A stretch of 64,000 bases of DNA from an uncultured Allomuricauda sp. (GTDB lineage: Bacteria > Bacteroidota > Bacteroidia > Flavobacteriales > Flavobacteriaceae), in assembly GCF_947499695.1 (NCBI RefSeq), contig NZ_CANMPQ010000002.1, positions 744,001 to 808,000 of the forward strand. Direction: 5' to 3'. The translations under genes were made by a program, and so were the position numbers. This document shows, piece after piece, positions 24,349 to 33,373 of the stretch; positions within the stretch are counted from its first letter, which is position 1; each line of letters begins with the position of its first letter. Under the pieces are notes generated by a model. It made no database searches. It was not told where the DNA came from and was given only the letters and a program-made list of their open reading frames with translations.

Positions 24349-26763
24349 ATGCGAACCATAGGCTTTACCCTCCTTTTTTTGTTGGCTTGCGCAACCATTT
24401 CTGCCCAAGAAATAATGGTTTTGGATGCCACTACAGGGACACCTATTGCCAATATGGCCATCTACAATAAAGATAAATCCAAGACGGCTGTCACCAATGT
24501 TGAAGGAACCAGTGAATTGGATGTTTTTTCCAGGAATGAGCGCATTACATTCCGACATATCAGCTATGAGACCTATAATACCACAAAAGCGCAGATAGGT
24601 CGAAAAGGCAATCGTGTTTATCTTGACCTTAAGCCTGAGGAATTGCAAGAGGTTGTAATGTCCGTTTCCAAATGGGAACAACAAAAAAAGGATGTTCCGC
24701 AGAAAATCGAATCCATTGATGCACGTTCCATTGCATTTACAAACCCGCAAACCTCGGCTGACCTTTTGCAAAATAGTGGAAAAGTCTTTGTGCAAAAAAG
24801 TCAATTGGGAGGAGGCAGCCCAATGATAAGGGGTTTTGCAACAAATAGATTATTGCTTTCGGTTGATGGTGTGCGGATGAACAATGCCATATTTAGAGGA
24901 GGAAATGTTCAAAATGTTATTTCCATAGATCCATTCACTGTAAAAAATACCGAGGTGATTTTTGGTCCGGGGTCCGTAATTTATGGTAGTGATGCCATTG
25001 GGGGTGTGATGAATTTTTTCACCCAAAAACCACGCTTTTCATTTACGGATAGTCTCACATTTTCCGGAAACGTAAACTATAGATTTGCATCTGCCAATAA
25101 GGAAAACACAGCGCATGGCGATTTTAATTTTGGGCAACAAAAATGGGCTTCCTATACCAGTTTCAGCTATAACGATTTTGACAATCTGACTATGGGAAAG
25201 AATGGGCCCGATTCCTATTTGCGAAACAACTATGTGGTAAGAGAAAATGGAGTAGATGTTTTGATGACCAACAATGACCCTAGAAAACAAATTTCATCTG
25301 GTTATGATCAAATTAATTTTCTTCAAAAATTTACCTATCGCCCGAACAGCACCTGGAACTATGATTTAGGGTTGTATTATTCCGAAACTTCGGATTTTTC
25401 AAGATATGATAGATTGATTCGTCCAAACGCTTCTGGCGATGGACTAAGGTCCGCGGAATGGTTTTATGGTCCCCAAAAGTGGATGATGGGAAACTTCCAA
25501 CTTACTAAACAGGGGAAGAATAAATTTTATGATGGTGTAAAACTGACCACTGCTTACCAACATTTTGAGGAAAGTAGAAATGAAAGATTGTTTCAAGACC
25601 CTGACCGATTTACCACCGTTGATAAAGTAAATGCACTTTCCATCAATCTTGACTTTGAGAATAAGAAAATTGGGGACTTGCGTCTGTACTATGGAGCTGA
25701 GTATATTTTTAACAAAGTAAACTCTGAGGGAATTCAAACTAATATCGAAACCAACCAAGTAAGCGAAGCTGCTTCACGATACCCCGATGGCGCAACGTGG
25801 CAAACTTTTGCCGGATACATTAATGGAGAGTATAAATTAAAACCGAATTTCACACTATTGTCGGGCGCCAGATATAGCCAGGTTTGGGTGGATGCCCAGT
25901 TCGACCAAACTTTTTTTCCATTTCCTTTTGATGAGGCAGACCTCATAACCGGAGCATTCACGGGGAGTCTAGGATTCAGTTGGTTTCCGAGAGCAGACCT
26001 TCAAATTACACTGAATGGGTCCACAGGATTTAGAGCGCCGAATATTGATGATATTGGTAAGGTTTTCGACTCAGAACCCGGTTCTGTTGTAGTTCCAAAC
26101 CCAGAATTAGAACCCGAATACGCATATAACGGAGAAATAGGGATTCGTAAAAATTTCAATGATAAAGTGGTACTGAAAGGAGCTACCTTTTATACGTATC
26201 TGGTCGATGCACTGGTACGAAGGGACTTTACCTTCAATGGGGATAGGGAAATTTTATATAACGGAGAGTTGAGCAATGTGCAGGCCATCCAAAATGCGGC
26301 AAAGGCCTATGTATACGGTTTTGAATTGGGATTAGAAGCCTTTTTGGATGAAAACTGGTCACTGACATCCAACCTTACCATTACCGAAGGCACTGAGGAA
26401 GATGATAGTGGAGAGGACACCCCTGCAAGACATGCTGCTCCAACTTTTGGAGATTTTCATGTGATTTGGCAAAATCAGAAATTGAAAACCGACCTGTTCT
26501 TAAATTACAATGGTGAAATCAGCTATAGCGATTTGGCACTCTCGGAAAGAAGCAAAGATTATATCTATGATATAGATACGAATGGAAACCCATTTTCTCC
26601 ATCATGGTACACCTTGAATTTTAGATCACAATATCAAATATCCAATGCCTTTAAGGCGACTGTAAACCTTGAAAATATTACCAACCAAAGGTATAGAACC
26701 TATTCATCTGGAATAGCAGCTCCTGGAGCCAACCTTATTTTGGGATTGGGATATAGTTTTTAA
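24349..26763 (+). CDS. TonB-dependent outer membrane receptor (hemoglobin/heme-receptor-like subgroup)
   Basis: From the ATG at 24349 this is an 804-aa receptor with signal MRTIGFTLLFLLACATISAQ, a short carboxypeptidase-like beta-sandwich (ATTGTPIANMAIYNKD), a plug (about 105-225, including SPMIRGFATNRLLLSVDGVR and GPGSVIYGSDAIGGVMNF) and a 22-strand barrel ending in ...LGLGYSF with terminal Phe. MIRGFATNRLLL plus NNAIFRGGNVQN is the style of TonB-dependent hemoglobin/heme receptors, so iron or heme uptake is likely but not certain. An ATG at 24331 overlaps recO and is less likely. No partner lipoprotein is adjacent. Confidence 0.88.
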   Translation: MRTIGFTLLFLLACATISAQEIMVLDATTGTPIANMAIYNKDKSKTAVTNVEGTSELDVFSRNERITFRHISYETYNTTKAQIGRKGNRVYLDLKPEELQEVVMSVSKWEQQKKDVPQKIESIDARSIAFTNPQTSADLLQNSGKVFVQKSQLGGGSPMIRGFATNRLLLSVDGVRMNNAIFRGGNVQNVISIDPFTVKNTEVIFGPGSVIYGSDAIGGVMNFFTQKPRFSFTDSLTFSGNVNYRFASANKENTAHGDFNFGQQKWASYTSFSYNDFDNLTMGKNGPDSYLRNNYVVRENGVDVLMTNNDPRKQISSGYDQINFLQKFTYRPNSTWNYDLGLYYSETSDFSRYDRLIRPNASGDGLRSAEWFYGPQKWMMGNFQLTKQGKNKFYDGVKLTTAYQHFEESRNERLFQDPDRFTTVDKVNALSINLDFENKKIGDLRLYYGAEYIFNKVNSEGIQTNIETNQVSEAASRYPDGATWQTFAGYINGEYKLKPNFTLLSGARYSQVWVDAQFDQTFFPFPFDEADLITGAFTGSLGFSWFPRADLQITLNGSTGFRAPNIDDIGKVFDSEPGSVVVPNPELEPEYAYNGEIGIRKNFNDKVVLKGATFYTYLVDALVRRDFTFNGDREILYNGELSNVQAIQNAAKAYVYGFELGLEAFLDENWSLTSNLTITEGTEEDDSGEDTPARHAAPTFGDFHVIWQNQKLKTDLFLNYNGEISYSDLALSERSKDYIYDIDTNGNPFSPSWYTLNFRSQYQISNAFKATVNLENITNQRYRTYSSGIAAPGANLILGLGYSF

Positions 26764-26792
26764 CAAAAAAAGGCTTGGAATTTTCCAAGCCT
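26764..26792 (-). terminator. Terminator between convergent genes
   Basis: The 10-bp perfect stem AGGCTTGGAA / TTCCAAGCCT (26771-26792) has a 2-nt spacer. On the minus strand a T-run follows (A-run at 26764-26770), so it ends the lipoprotein gene at 26814, and it may also stop the receptor transcript. Confidence 0.8.
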
Positions 26793-26813
26793 CTTTAAAT
26801 CGGTTAGCTGAAT

Positions 26814-27155
26814 TTAATGATCTAGTTCGTCAACAGCTTTTTTAAGGTCATCTGCAGTTTCTTTAACTGCATCCTTTGCATCTTCTCCCATTTCTTTGGC
26901 CTTGTCCATGGCATCTTCTCCAGCTTTCTTGATGCTATCCAATGCTTGTTCTCCAGCTTCTTTTGCATCTTCTCCGGCCTCTTTAACCGCATCCATGGCA
27001 TCATTTGCCGCTTCTTTCATATCATCTCCCGCCTCTTCAAGTGATTTTTCCGCTTCTTCAGTGGCATCCTTGGCCTTGTTGGCCGCTTCTTTGCAAGAAA
27101 TAGTTGCCGACATTGAAAAACACAATGCTACAGCAACGATAAATACTCTTTTCAT
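26814..27155 (-). CDS. Lipoprotein made of an amphipathic Ala/Glu/Lys helix with LEA-like repeats
   Basis: The ATG at 27155 gives 113 aa: a lipoprotein signal (MKRVFIVAVALCFSMSATISC, Cys21) and then one uninterrupted, highly charged helix with recurring units such as KEAGEDAKEAGEQALDSI and KKAGEDAMDKAKEMGEDAKD. The near-11-residue periodicity (KEAGEDAxxxx) resembles group 3 LEA proteins and apolipoprotein-like helices. There are no aromatic residues after the signal. It is probably tethered at the cell envelope and may stabilise membranes or proteins; this role is inference. A long open extension upstream of 27155 is not used because it would bury the signal. Confidence 0.82.
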   Translation of the reverse strand: MKRVFIVAVALCFSMSATISCKEAANKAKDATEEAEKSLEEAGDDMKEAANDAMDAVKEAGEDAKEAGEQALDSIKKAGEDAMDKAKEMGEDAKDAVKETADDLKKAVDELDH

Positions 27156-27294
27156 TATAAAATGGTTTAGTGTTAGAGCTGGTAAGATATGGATTTTAAC
27201 GGAAAGCATCAGTTTTGTGATTTTACATTTCGACCAAGTGTGTTGCGAAGTCGCAAATACCTTGTTTACAGGGGGATTATTCCATCTAAATTTA

Positions 27295-27302
27295 TAATTT
27301 TG
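27295..27302 (+). promoter_or_regulatory. -7 promoter box TAATTTTG before ileS
   Basis: TAATTTTG matches TAnnTTTG exactly and lies 34 bp upstream of the ileS start. No convincing -33 element was found. Confidence 0.45.
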
Positions 27303-27336
27303 CAAACTTGGAAATCTAGAAGAAGTAGCAGTAGAT

Positions 27337-30300
27337 ATGAAGTTTGCGGAATATAAAGGATTGGACTTGCCCAAAGTATCGGAAGAGATTCTTGACTTCT
27401 GGAAAAACAACCAGATTTTTGAAAAGAGTGTCTCTACGCGAGAAGGAGGAGAAAGTTATGTGTTTTATGAAGGCCCACCTTCGGCAAACGGTATGCCCGG
27501 GATTCACCATGTAATGGCCCGTACCATAAAGGATATTTTCCCTAGGTACAAGACCATGAAGGGATATCAGGTAAAACGCAAGGCCGGATGGGATACCCAT
27601 GGACTACCCATTGAAATTGGAGTTGAAAAGGAATTGGGTATTACTAAAGAAGATATTGGTAAAAAGATTTCCGTAGAGGAGTACAATGCAGCCTGTAAAA
27701 AAGCAGTAATGCGTTATACAGATGTCTGGAATGAAATGACCGAGAAGGTAGGATATTGGGTAGATATGGATGACCCGTATATTACCTACAAGTCCAAATA
27801 CATGGAATCTGTTTGGTGGTTGCTCAAGCAGATTTACGACAAAGGACTTTTGTATAAAGGATATACAATTCAGCCCTATTCGCCAAAGGCCGGAACAGGT
27901 TTGAGCTCACATGAATTAAACCAACCGGGCACCTACCAAGATGTAACGGATACTACGGTGACTGCTCAGTTCAAGGTGGTTGAAAATACTGTGCCTGAGT
28001 TTTTAGAAAGATTTGACCATTTACATTTTCTGGCTTGGACCACTACTCCTTGGACACTTCCAAGTAACACAGCCTTAACCGTCGGTTCAAAAATTGACTA
28101 CGTAGTCGTTGCCACATATAACCAATATACTTTTGAACCTGTTCACGTAATCCTTGCCAAGAATTTAGTTGGAAAGCAATTTGGAGGGAAGTATGTAGAG
28201 ACAGATGATGTCTCGGTACTTTCCAGTTTTTCAAAAGAAAACAAGAAGATACCATTCCTTGTAGCAACAGAATGCAAAGGAGAAGATTTGCTTGGAATTA
28301 AATACGAGCAACTGATTGATTATGTACTGCCCTATCAAAACCCTGAAAACGCCTTTCGTGTTATCGCAGGAGATTTTGTGACCACTGAAGACGGTACAGG
28401 GATTGTACATACCGCACCTACCTTTGGTGCAGATGATGCCTTCGTTGCCAAGCAGGCAAAACCTGAAGTTCCACCCATGCTGGTTTTGGATGAAAACAAT
28501 AATCCAGTACCTCTAGTGGATTTGCAGGGAAGATTTAGACCAGAGCTTAAAGAGTTCGGTGGTAAATATGTAAAAAATGAATATTATGATGATGGTGAGG
28601 CTCCTGAAAAATCTGTGGATGTTGAGATTGCCATCAAGTTAAAAATAGAAAACAAAGCTTTTAAGGTTGAAAAGTATGTGCACAGTTATCCTAATTGCTG
28701 GCGTACTGATAAACCTATCTTATACTACCCATTGGATTCCTGGTTCATAAAGGTAACGGACGTTAAAGAACGTATGTTCGAATTGAATCAGAGCATCAAT
28801 TGGAAACCAAAAGCTACCGGCGAAGGTCGTTTTGGAAATTGGCTGGCCAATGCCAATGATTGGAACCTATCGCGTTCCCGTTACTGGGGCATCCCTTTAC
28901 CGATTTGGCGCACAACCGACGGAAAGGAAGAGATGATTATTGGTTCTGTTGAAGAATTGAAATCAGAAATGGCAAAAGCTGTTACCGCAGGAGTCTTGGA
29001 TAAGGATGTTTTTGAGGATTTTGTGGTTGGAGACATGAGCGAGTCTAATTATGATAAAATTGACTTGCATAAAAATATTGTTGACGGGATTACTTTAGTG
29101 TCCGCTTCTGGGCAACCCATGAAACGCGAATCAGATCTTATTGATGTTTGGTTTGATAGCGGTTCCATGCCCTATGCCCAATGGCATTATCCATTTGAAA
29201 ACAAGGAGTTGATAGATAATGGAGCTTCCTTTCCTGCAAATTTTATTGCAGAAGGTGTTGATCAAACAAGAGGATGGTTCTATACCTTACATGCTATAGC
29301 TACCATGGTATTTAATACTGTTTCCTATAAAAATGTTGTTTCGAACGGACTTGTTTTGGATAAAGAGGGCAAGAAAATGTCCAAACGCTTGGGCAATGCC
29401 GTAGATCCGTTCGAAGTGCTCCCCAAGCATGGCGCCGATGCCACTCGTTGGTATATGATTTCCAATGCCAATCCTTGGGACAACCTTAAGTTTGATATTG
29501 AGGGAATTGTTGAGGTAAAACGTAAATTTTTCGGCACCCTTTACAATACCTATTCTTTCTTGGTTTTATATGCCAATATAGATGAATTTACATACGCTGA
29601 AGAAGACATTCCATTAAAGGAAAGACCAGAGATCGATCAGTGGATTTTATCCGAATTAAACTCCTTGATTGAAAGAGTTGATAAAGCTTATGCAGATTAT
29701 GAAGCAACGAAGGCGGCAAGAATGATTTCCGACTATGTTCAAGAAAATTTAAGCAACTGGTACGTGCGTTTGAGCAGGAGACGCTTCTGGAAAGGAGATT
29801 ATCAGCAAGATAAAATTTCGGCCTATCAGACGTTGTATACTTCTTTGATTACCGTTGCAAAACTTTCTGCACCTATTGCACCTTTTTTTATGGAGCGATT
29901 GTACAAGGATTTAGATGCCGTCTCCCAGAAAGAAGGTTTTGAAAGTGTGCATTTGGCCAAATTCCCAACTTTTGATTCAGAAATGGTCAATAGAAAGTTG
30001 GAACGCAAAATGCAATTGGCACAAAAGGTGTCTTCGCTGGTATTGTCTATCCGTCAAAAGGAGAAGATAAAAGTACGTCAGCCACTGCAGAAAATCATGA
30101 TTCCGGTATTGGATGATGCCCAAAAAGAGGATATTGAAGCAGTTGCCGCTTTGATTAAGTCGGAAGTCAATGTTAAAGAGATTGAATTGTTAGATGATGC
30201 CTCAGGAATTTTGGTGAAGCAAATCAAGCCTAATTTTAAAGTTTTGGGCCCAAGGTTCGGCAAGGATATGAAAGATATTGCAGCTGCTGTAAGTCAGTTT

Positions 30301-30735
30301 GAGCAGGAGGATATCCAAAAAATTGAGCGTGATGGAGAATTAATGCTGCAATTGAAAAATAAAAGTATTATTTTACAGTTAACTGATGTAGAAATCAGTT
30401 CCCAGGATATTGAAGGTTGGTTGGTGGCAACATCGGGAGCACTTACCGTTGCATTGGATGTAACCATTGATGACAACCTTCGGAAAGAGGGAATTGCTAG
30501 AGAGTTGGTCAACAGAATCCAAAATCTTAGAAAAGAATCTGGATTTGAGGTAACCGATAAAATCGACATCAAAATACTGAAAGATGGCTTTGTGGAAAAT
30601 GCCGTTTCGAGCAATGAGGAGTACATTAAAACGGAAACCTTGACCGCGGAGCTTAATTTCGAAGAAAAATTAGAAGAAGGTATTGCGATTGCCTTCGATG
30701 AAGTGAACACAAAATTGTTTATCCAAAAACATTAA
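27337..30735 (+). CDS. ileS: Isoleucyl-tRNA synthetase
   Basis: This 1132-aa class Ia synthetase attaches isoleucine to tRNA-Ile. The ATP-binding signature appears as PSANGMPGIHHVMARTIKD (HxxH-type variant, normal in Bacteroidota) and the second as KKMSKRLGNAVDP. The editing (CP1) domain contains LAWTTTPWTLPSNTALTVG, and GVDQTRGWFYTLHA precedes the KMSKS loop. The length and these motifs fit the longer eukaryote-like IleS2 type. The dksA-like gene begins 3 bp after the stop, so the genes are cotranscribed. Confidence 0.96.
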   Translation: MKFAEYKGLDLPKVSEEILDFWKNNQIFEKSVSTREGGESYVFYEGPPSANGMPGIHHVMARTIKDIFPRYKTMKGYQVKRKAGWDTHGLPIEIGVEKELGITKEDIGKKISVEEYNAACKKAVMRYTDVWNEMTEKVGYWVDMDDPYITYKSKYMESVWWLLKQIYDKGLLYKGYTIQPYSPKAGTGLSSHELNQPGTYQDVTDTTVTAQFKVVENTVPEFLERFDHLHFLAWTTTPWTLPSNTALTVGSKIDYVVVATYNQYTFEPVHVILAKNLVGKQFGGKYVETDDVSVLSSFSKENKKIPFLVATECKGEDLLGIKYEQLIDYVLPYQNPENAFRVIAGDFVTTEDGTGIVHTAPTFGADDAFVAKQAKPEVPPMLVLDENNNPVPLVDLQGRFRPELKEFGGKYVKNEYYDDGEAPEKSVDVEIAIKLKIENKAFKVEKYVHSYPNCWRTDKPILYYPLDSWFIKVTDVKERMFELNQSINWKPKATGEGRFGNWLANANDWNLSRSRYWGIPLPIWRTTDGKEEMIIGSVEELKSEMAKAVTAGVLDKDVFEDFVVGDMSESNYDKIDLHKNIVDGITLVSASGQPMKRESDLIDVWFDSGSMPYAQWHYPFENKELIDNGASFPANFIAEGVDQTRGWFYTLHAIATMVFNTVSYKNVVSNGLVLDKEGKKMSKRLGNAVDPFEVLPKHGADATRWYMISNANPWDNLKFDIEGIVEVKRKFFGTLYNTYSFLVLYANIDEFTYAEEDIPLKERPEIDQWILSELNSLIERVDKAYADYEATKAARMISDYVQENLSNWYVRLSRRRFWKGDYQQDKISAYQTLYTSLITVAKLSAPIAPFFMERLYKDLDAVSQKEGFESVHLAKFPTFDSEMVNRKLERKMQLAQKVSSLVLSIRQKEKIKVRQPLQKIMIPVLDDAQKEDIEAVAALIKSEVNVKEIELLDDASGILVKQIKPNFKVLGPRFGKDMKDIAAAVSQFEQEDIQKIERDGELMLQLKNKSIILQLTDVEISSQDIEGWLVATSGALTVALDVTIDDNLRKEGIARELVNRIQNLRKESGFEVTDKIDIKILKDGFVENAVSSNEEYIKTETLTAELNFEEKLEEGIAIAFDEVNTKLFIQKH

Positions 30736-30738
30736 AAA

Positions 30739-31122
30739 ATGGCACAAGATTTAAAAGTAAGATACTCAGATAAAGATTTAGAGGAGTTCAGAGCATTAAT
30801 TGAAGAAAAAATAGAAAAAGCGAATAGCCATTTAGAGCTTTTGAAAAGCTCTTATATGAACGATGGAAATAATGGAACCGACGACACCTCACCGACTTTC
30901 AAGGCTTTTGAAGAGGGTTCGGAGACTATGAGCAAGGAAGCCAATACCCAGTTGGCCATTCGTCAAGAAAAGTTCATTAGGGATTTAAAAAATGCGCTTC
31001 TACGTATTGAAAACAAAACCTATGGTATTTGCAGAGTTACCGGCAAGTTGATAAACAAAGAACGTCTAAAACTTGTACCTCACGCTACCTTGAGCATTGA
31101 GGCGAAGAACATGCAAAAATAG
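30739..31122 (+). CDS. DksA/TraR-family protein lacking the Cys4 zinc site
   Basis: This 127-aa protein has the coiled-coil of DksA (EEKIEKANSHLELLKSSYMN, then DNGTDDTSPTF-like loop DDTSPTFKAFEEGSETMSKE) and the globular C-terminus LLRIENKTYGICRVTGKLIN. Canonical DksA coordinates zinc with four Cys (CxxC...CxxC), but only one Cys (Cys in GICRVTG) is present here, so no zinc finger can form. DksA-family proteins bind RNA polymerase through its secondary channel and modulate ppGpp responses. The acidic tip residues of the coiled coil are DD at about residue 45. It follows ileS with a 3-bp gap and ends in a strong terminator. Confidence 0.9.
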   Translation: MAQDLKVRYSDKDLEEFRALIEEKIEKANSHLELLKSSYMNDGNNGTDDTSPTFKAFEEGSETMSKEANTQLAIRQEKFIRDLKNALLRIENKTYGICRVTGKLINKERLKLVPHATLSIEAKNMQK

Positions 31123-31125
31123 ATG

Positions 31126-31147
31126 AAACGCCCTTGGGCGTTTTTTT
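31126..31147 (+). terminator. Rho-independent terminator after the DksA-like gene
   Basis: The stem ACGCCC / GGGCGT (31127-31140) with a TT loop is followed by seven T (31141-31147). It lies upstream of the next start codon at 31152, so the downstream genes need readthrough or their own promoter. Confidence 0.9.
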
Positions 31148-31151
31148 GTTC

Positions 31152-31772
31152 ATGAAAACCTTGTGCTTTTTTCTAGGATTTTTTGTGGCTGCACAGTTGC
31201 AAAGTCAAAAGCTGGTGAAAAAAGCATTGGTCAATAAGCAAACGGAGTACATTCAAATAGATTCCGAATTTTGTTATCAAGTAAATCTTTACACCTCCAA
31301 AGTCAAGGAAGTTATTGTTGAGGCGAGTATTGAAGGAGAGTATGCTAAAGATTTGATTGTTTCCATTGAGGAACAGGGAATCAATATGGAAATCAGCACC
31401 AAGTTTCAACCCAATTTCACCAACCCGAATGACAAATTAAGTGCTCACAAGGTCATTTCCATTGCTTTGGATGTAACGCTTCCAGAGTACAAAAATGTAT
31501 ATGTGTTTGGAACAAACAGTAATCTTAATGCAAGCGGAAACTATAAAAAACTTAGGGTTAAACTTTCTGACGGAAGGTGCAGCCTCTACAATGTGAATGA
31601 AATGGTAGAAGTAACCACCCAAAAAGGAGATATTTTGCTAACGACCCCTTCAGGAAACATAAATGCAAAGAGCACATATGGTAAAATATTTTCAGAGGAC
31701 ATCCCGGATGGGGATAACCAATTTACATTGAATACAATAGAAGGGGAAATCCATCTAAAGAAAACAAAATAA
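31152..31772 (+). CDS. Exported DUF4097-like beta-helical protein
   Basis: The ATG at 31152 gives 206 aa, with a signal peptide (MKTLCFFLGFFVAAQLQSQ) followed by a repetitive beta-strand pattern. Strand-turn units such as VFGTNSNLNASGNYKKLRV, KLSDGRCSLYNVNEMVEVTT, KGDILLTTPSGNINAKSTYG and GDNQFTLNTIEGEIHLKK resemble DUF4097/putative adhesin beta-helices. An earlier ATG at 31134 falls inside the terminator stem and is rejected. Its location is periplasmic or surface. It precedes lspA by 32 bp. Confidence 0.75.
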   Translation: MKTLCFFLGFFVAAQLQSQKLVKKALVNKQTEYIQIDSEFCYQVNLYTSKVKEVIVEASIEGEYAKDLIVSIEEQGINMEISTKFQPNFTNPNDKLSAHKVISIALDVTLPEYKNVYVFGTNSNLNASGNYKKLRVKLSDGRCSLYNVNEMVEVTTQKGDILLTTPSGNINAKSTYGKIFSEDIPDGDNQFTLNTIEGEIHLKKTK

Positions 31773-31804
31773 TATCCATATTTTTGCGCAATCTTTTAAA
31801 AGGC

Positions 31805-32440
31805 ATGAAACTACAAAAGTCCCTATTGATTATCGTATTGGTCCTGTTGATAGATCAGATCAGTAAAATCTATGTAAAGACCAATTTTTTTCTTGGGGAA
31901 TCTCATGAGGTTTTCGGTTGGTTCAAAATTCTTTTCATCGAAAACGAAGGAGCCGCTTGGGGAACCAAGCTTAGTGATTTACTTCCAGTGTCTGAGTCCG
32001 CCGGAAAGTTAATATTGACTATTTTCAGACTTTTTGCAATTATTGGGATTGGTTACTGGCTTTGGGACATTATCAAAAAACAATCTCCCAAGACATTGAT
32101 TTTGGCCGTTTCGCTGATTTTTGCAGGAGCATTGGGAAACATCATCGACTCAGTATTTTATGGATTGTTGTTTGATCATAGTAGTGGTCAGGTAGCCACA
32201 TTGTTTTCTGATCAGCCCTACGAAAGTCTATTTTATGGGAAGGTAGTGGATATGCTTTACTTTCCGCTTATAAACACATCATGGCCGGATTGGGTGCCTT
32301 TTGTTGGTGGAAATCAGTTCCGTTTTTTTGAGCCTGTTTTCAATATAGCTGACACGGCTATAAGCACAGGTGTCGGTATTTTGATAGTGTTTAATAAAAA
32401 GGCCTTTCCAAAAGCTGCTAAGGAAGAGTCCCAAGATTAA
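31805..32440 (+). CDS. lspA: Lipoprotein signal peptidase II (long Bacteroidota form)
   Basis: The ATG at 31805 gives a 211-aa inner-membrane aspartyl protease that removes signal peptides from prolipoproteins. The catalytic pair is Asp115 in GNIIDS and Asp183 in FNIADTAIS; ENEGAAWG near residue 47 is the usual third conserved block. The two aspartates are 68 residues apart versus about 27 in E. coli, so a roughly 40-residue loop is inserted, as seen in other Bacteroidota. With so many lipoproteins nearby it is central to envelope biogenesis. A TTG at 31784 is an unlikely start. Confidence 0.94.
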   Translation: MKLQKSLLIIVLVLLIDQISKIYVKTNFFLGESHEVFGWFKILFIENEGAAWGTKLSDLLPVSESAGKLILTIFRLFAIIGIGYWLWDIIKKQSPKTLILAVSLIFAGALGNIIDSVFYGLLFDHSSGQVATLFSDQPYESLFYGKVVDMLYFPLINTSWPDWVPFVGGNQFRFFEPVFNIADTAISTGVGILIVFNKKAFPKAAKEESQD

Positions 32441-32997
32441 AACTCGTAGACCTTTTTAGGAGTAACACAATAGTCGAGTTTTACATCATTGACATGTGTT
32501 TCTATAGAACCGTCTTCTGCATCAAATAATGACAGTCCAATTTTTATAGTCTCAGGTTTGCACTTGGCTAAGAATGTATCATAATATCCCTTGCCATACC
32601 CTACGCGATTGCCGTGTTTGTCAAAAGCCAAAAGTGGAATAAAGACGACATCAATTTTTTCTTCAGGTATTTGAATTCCGTCTACAGGCTCGGGGATGTG
32701 CCATTTATTTTTTTTGAGAACGGTATTGTCGGTAAGCAGGTAACTCTCCATTGAAGCGGCTCCACTAACTTTGGGAATAACCACATTCTTATCCTTTCCT
32801 TGTAAAAGTGTAATCAAGGGTAGAGTGTCAATTTCCTTGTTTTCTTCAATACTCAGAAAAATATGGAAATAAAAAAAATCCCAAATAGGGATTTGAAGTA
32901 CATGATTTGTTAAGTCAATACTCAAATCTGAAATGTAAGAACTTTCCAGTTCTGCCCTCAGATTTTTATACTTTATTCTTAGCTCATGTTTCAACAT
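32437..32997 (-). CDS. 5-formyltetrahydrofolate cyclo-ligase
   Basis: This 186-aa enzyme converts 5-formyl-THF to 5,10-methenyl-THF using ATP. The N-terminus LKHELRIKYKNLRAELESSY is standard; VDVVFIPLLAFDKHGNRVGYGKGYYDTFL contains the GYGKGYYD signature near residue 135, cut here as VGYGKGYYDTFL. Length is normal. The stop overlaps lspA by 4 bp, convergently. A 28-codon membrane peptide gene may lie upstream on the same strand. Confidence 0.94.
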   Translation of the reverse strand: MLKHELRIKYKNLRAELESSYISDLSIDLTNHVLQIPIWDFFYFHIFLSIEENKEIDTLPLITLLQGKDKNVVIPKVSGAASMESYLLTDNTVLKKNKWHIPEPVDGIQIPEEKIDVVFIPLLAFDKHGNRVGYGKGYYDTFLAKCKPETIKIGLSLFDAEDGSIETHVNDVKLDYCVTPKKVYEF

Positions 32998-33037
32998 TTA
33001 AATGTTGAAATTTTTTGGGGTTGTTTTGGGAAACTTT

Positions 33038-33124
33038 TTACTCTCTAGTTGAAACTGAGAAAAAAATCTTGAAGAAAAGCATCAAGATCAAATACATTCC
33101 CAAAACGATAATATAGTTCTCCAT
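33038..33124 (-). CDS. Putative 28-aa single-pass membrane peptide
   Basis: From the ATG at 33124 the minus strand encodes 28 codons: MENYIIVLGMYLILMLFF followed by KIFFSVSTRE and a stop. It is one transmembrane helix with a short, polar, charged tail, a common design for small regulatory membrane proteins. It lies 40 bp upstream of the 5-FTHF cyclo-ligase gene, same strand. No homologue is known to me, and at this size chance cannot be excluded; the clean hydrophobic helix and the charged tail argue for it. Confidence 0.45.
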   Translation of the reverse strand: MENYIIVLGMYLILMLFFKIFFSVSTRE

Positions 33125-33338
33125 AGAATTGTATTTATACGGTTAAAAATAAGTAAAACAATTGGAAATTTTACTATGAAATGCATTTTTAATCGATGAA
33201 ATGCACTTTTTTTAGCAGCAGTTTAACAAAAAAGCATGTTTTTCTAGACGATTGATGCTTTATGAAACGAAAACGTACTTCAATCAAAGCTTAGGGAACT
33301 CAGGTCAATTTTAACAAAAAAACACTATCATTAAGGTA

Positions 33339-33346
33339 TACCTTTG
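33339..33346 (+). promoter_or_regulatory. -7 promoter box TACCTTTG of uvrC
   Basis: This is an exact TAnnTTTG match, 28 bp before the chosen ATG at 33374. It overlaps an upstream in-frame ATG at 33344, which argues against using that codon. Confidence 0.55.
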
Positions 33347-33373
33347 TATAAGCGTCAATTTTTTGGAAATTAT

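Noticed and set aside
27156-27410. N-terminal extension of the LEA-like lipoprotein frame
   Set aside because: The extension is polar and irregular, and would place the lipobox 85 residues into the protein. The ATG at 27155 starts a normal lipoprotein signal.
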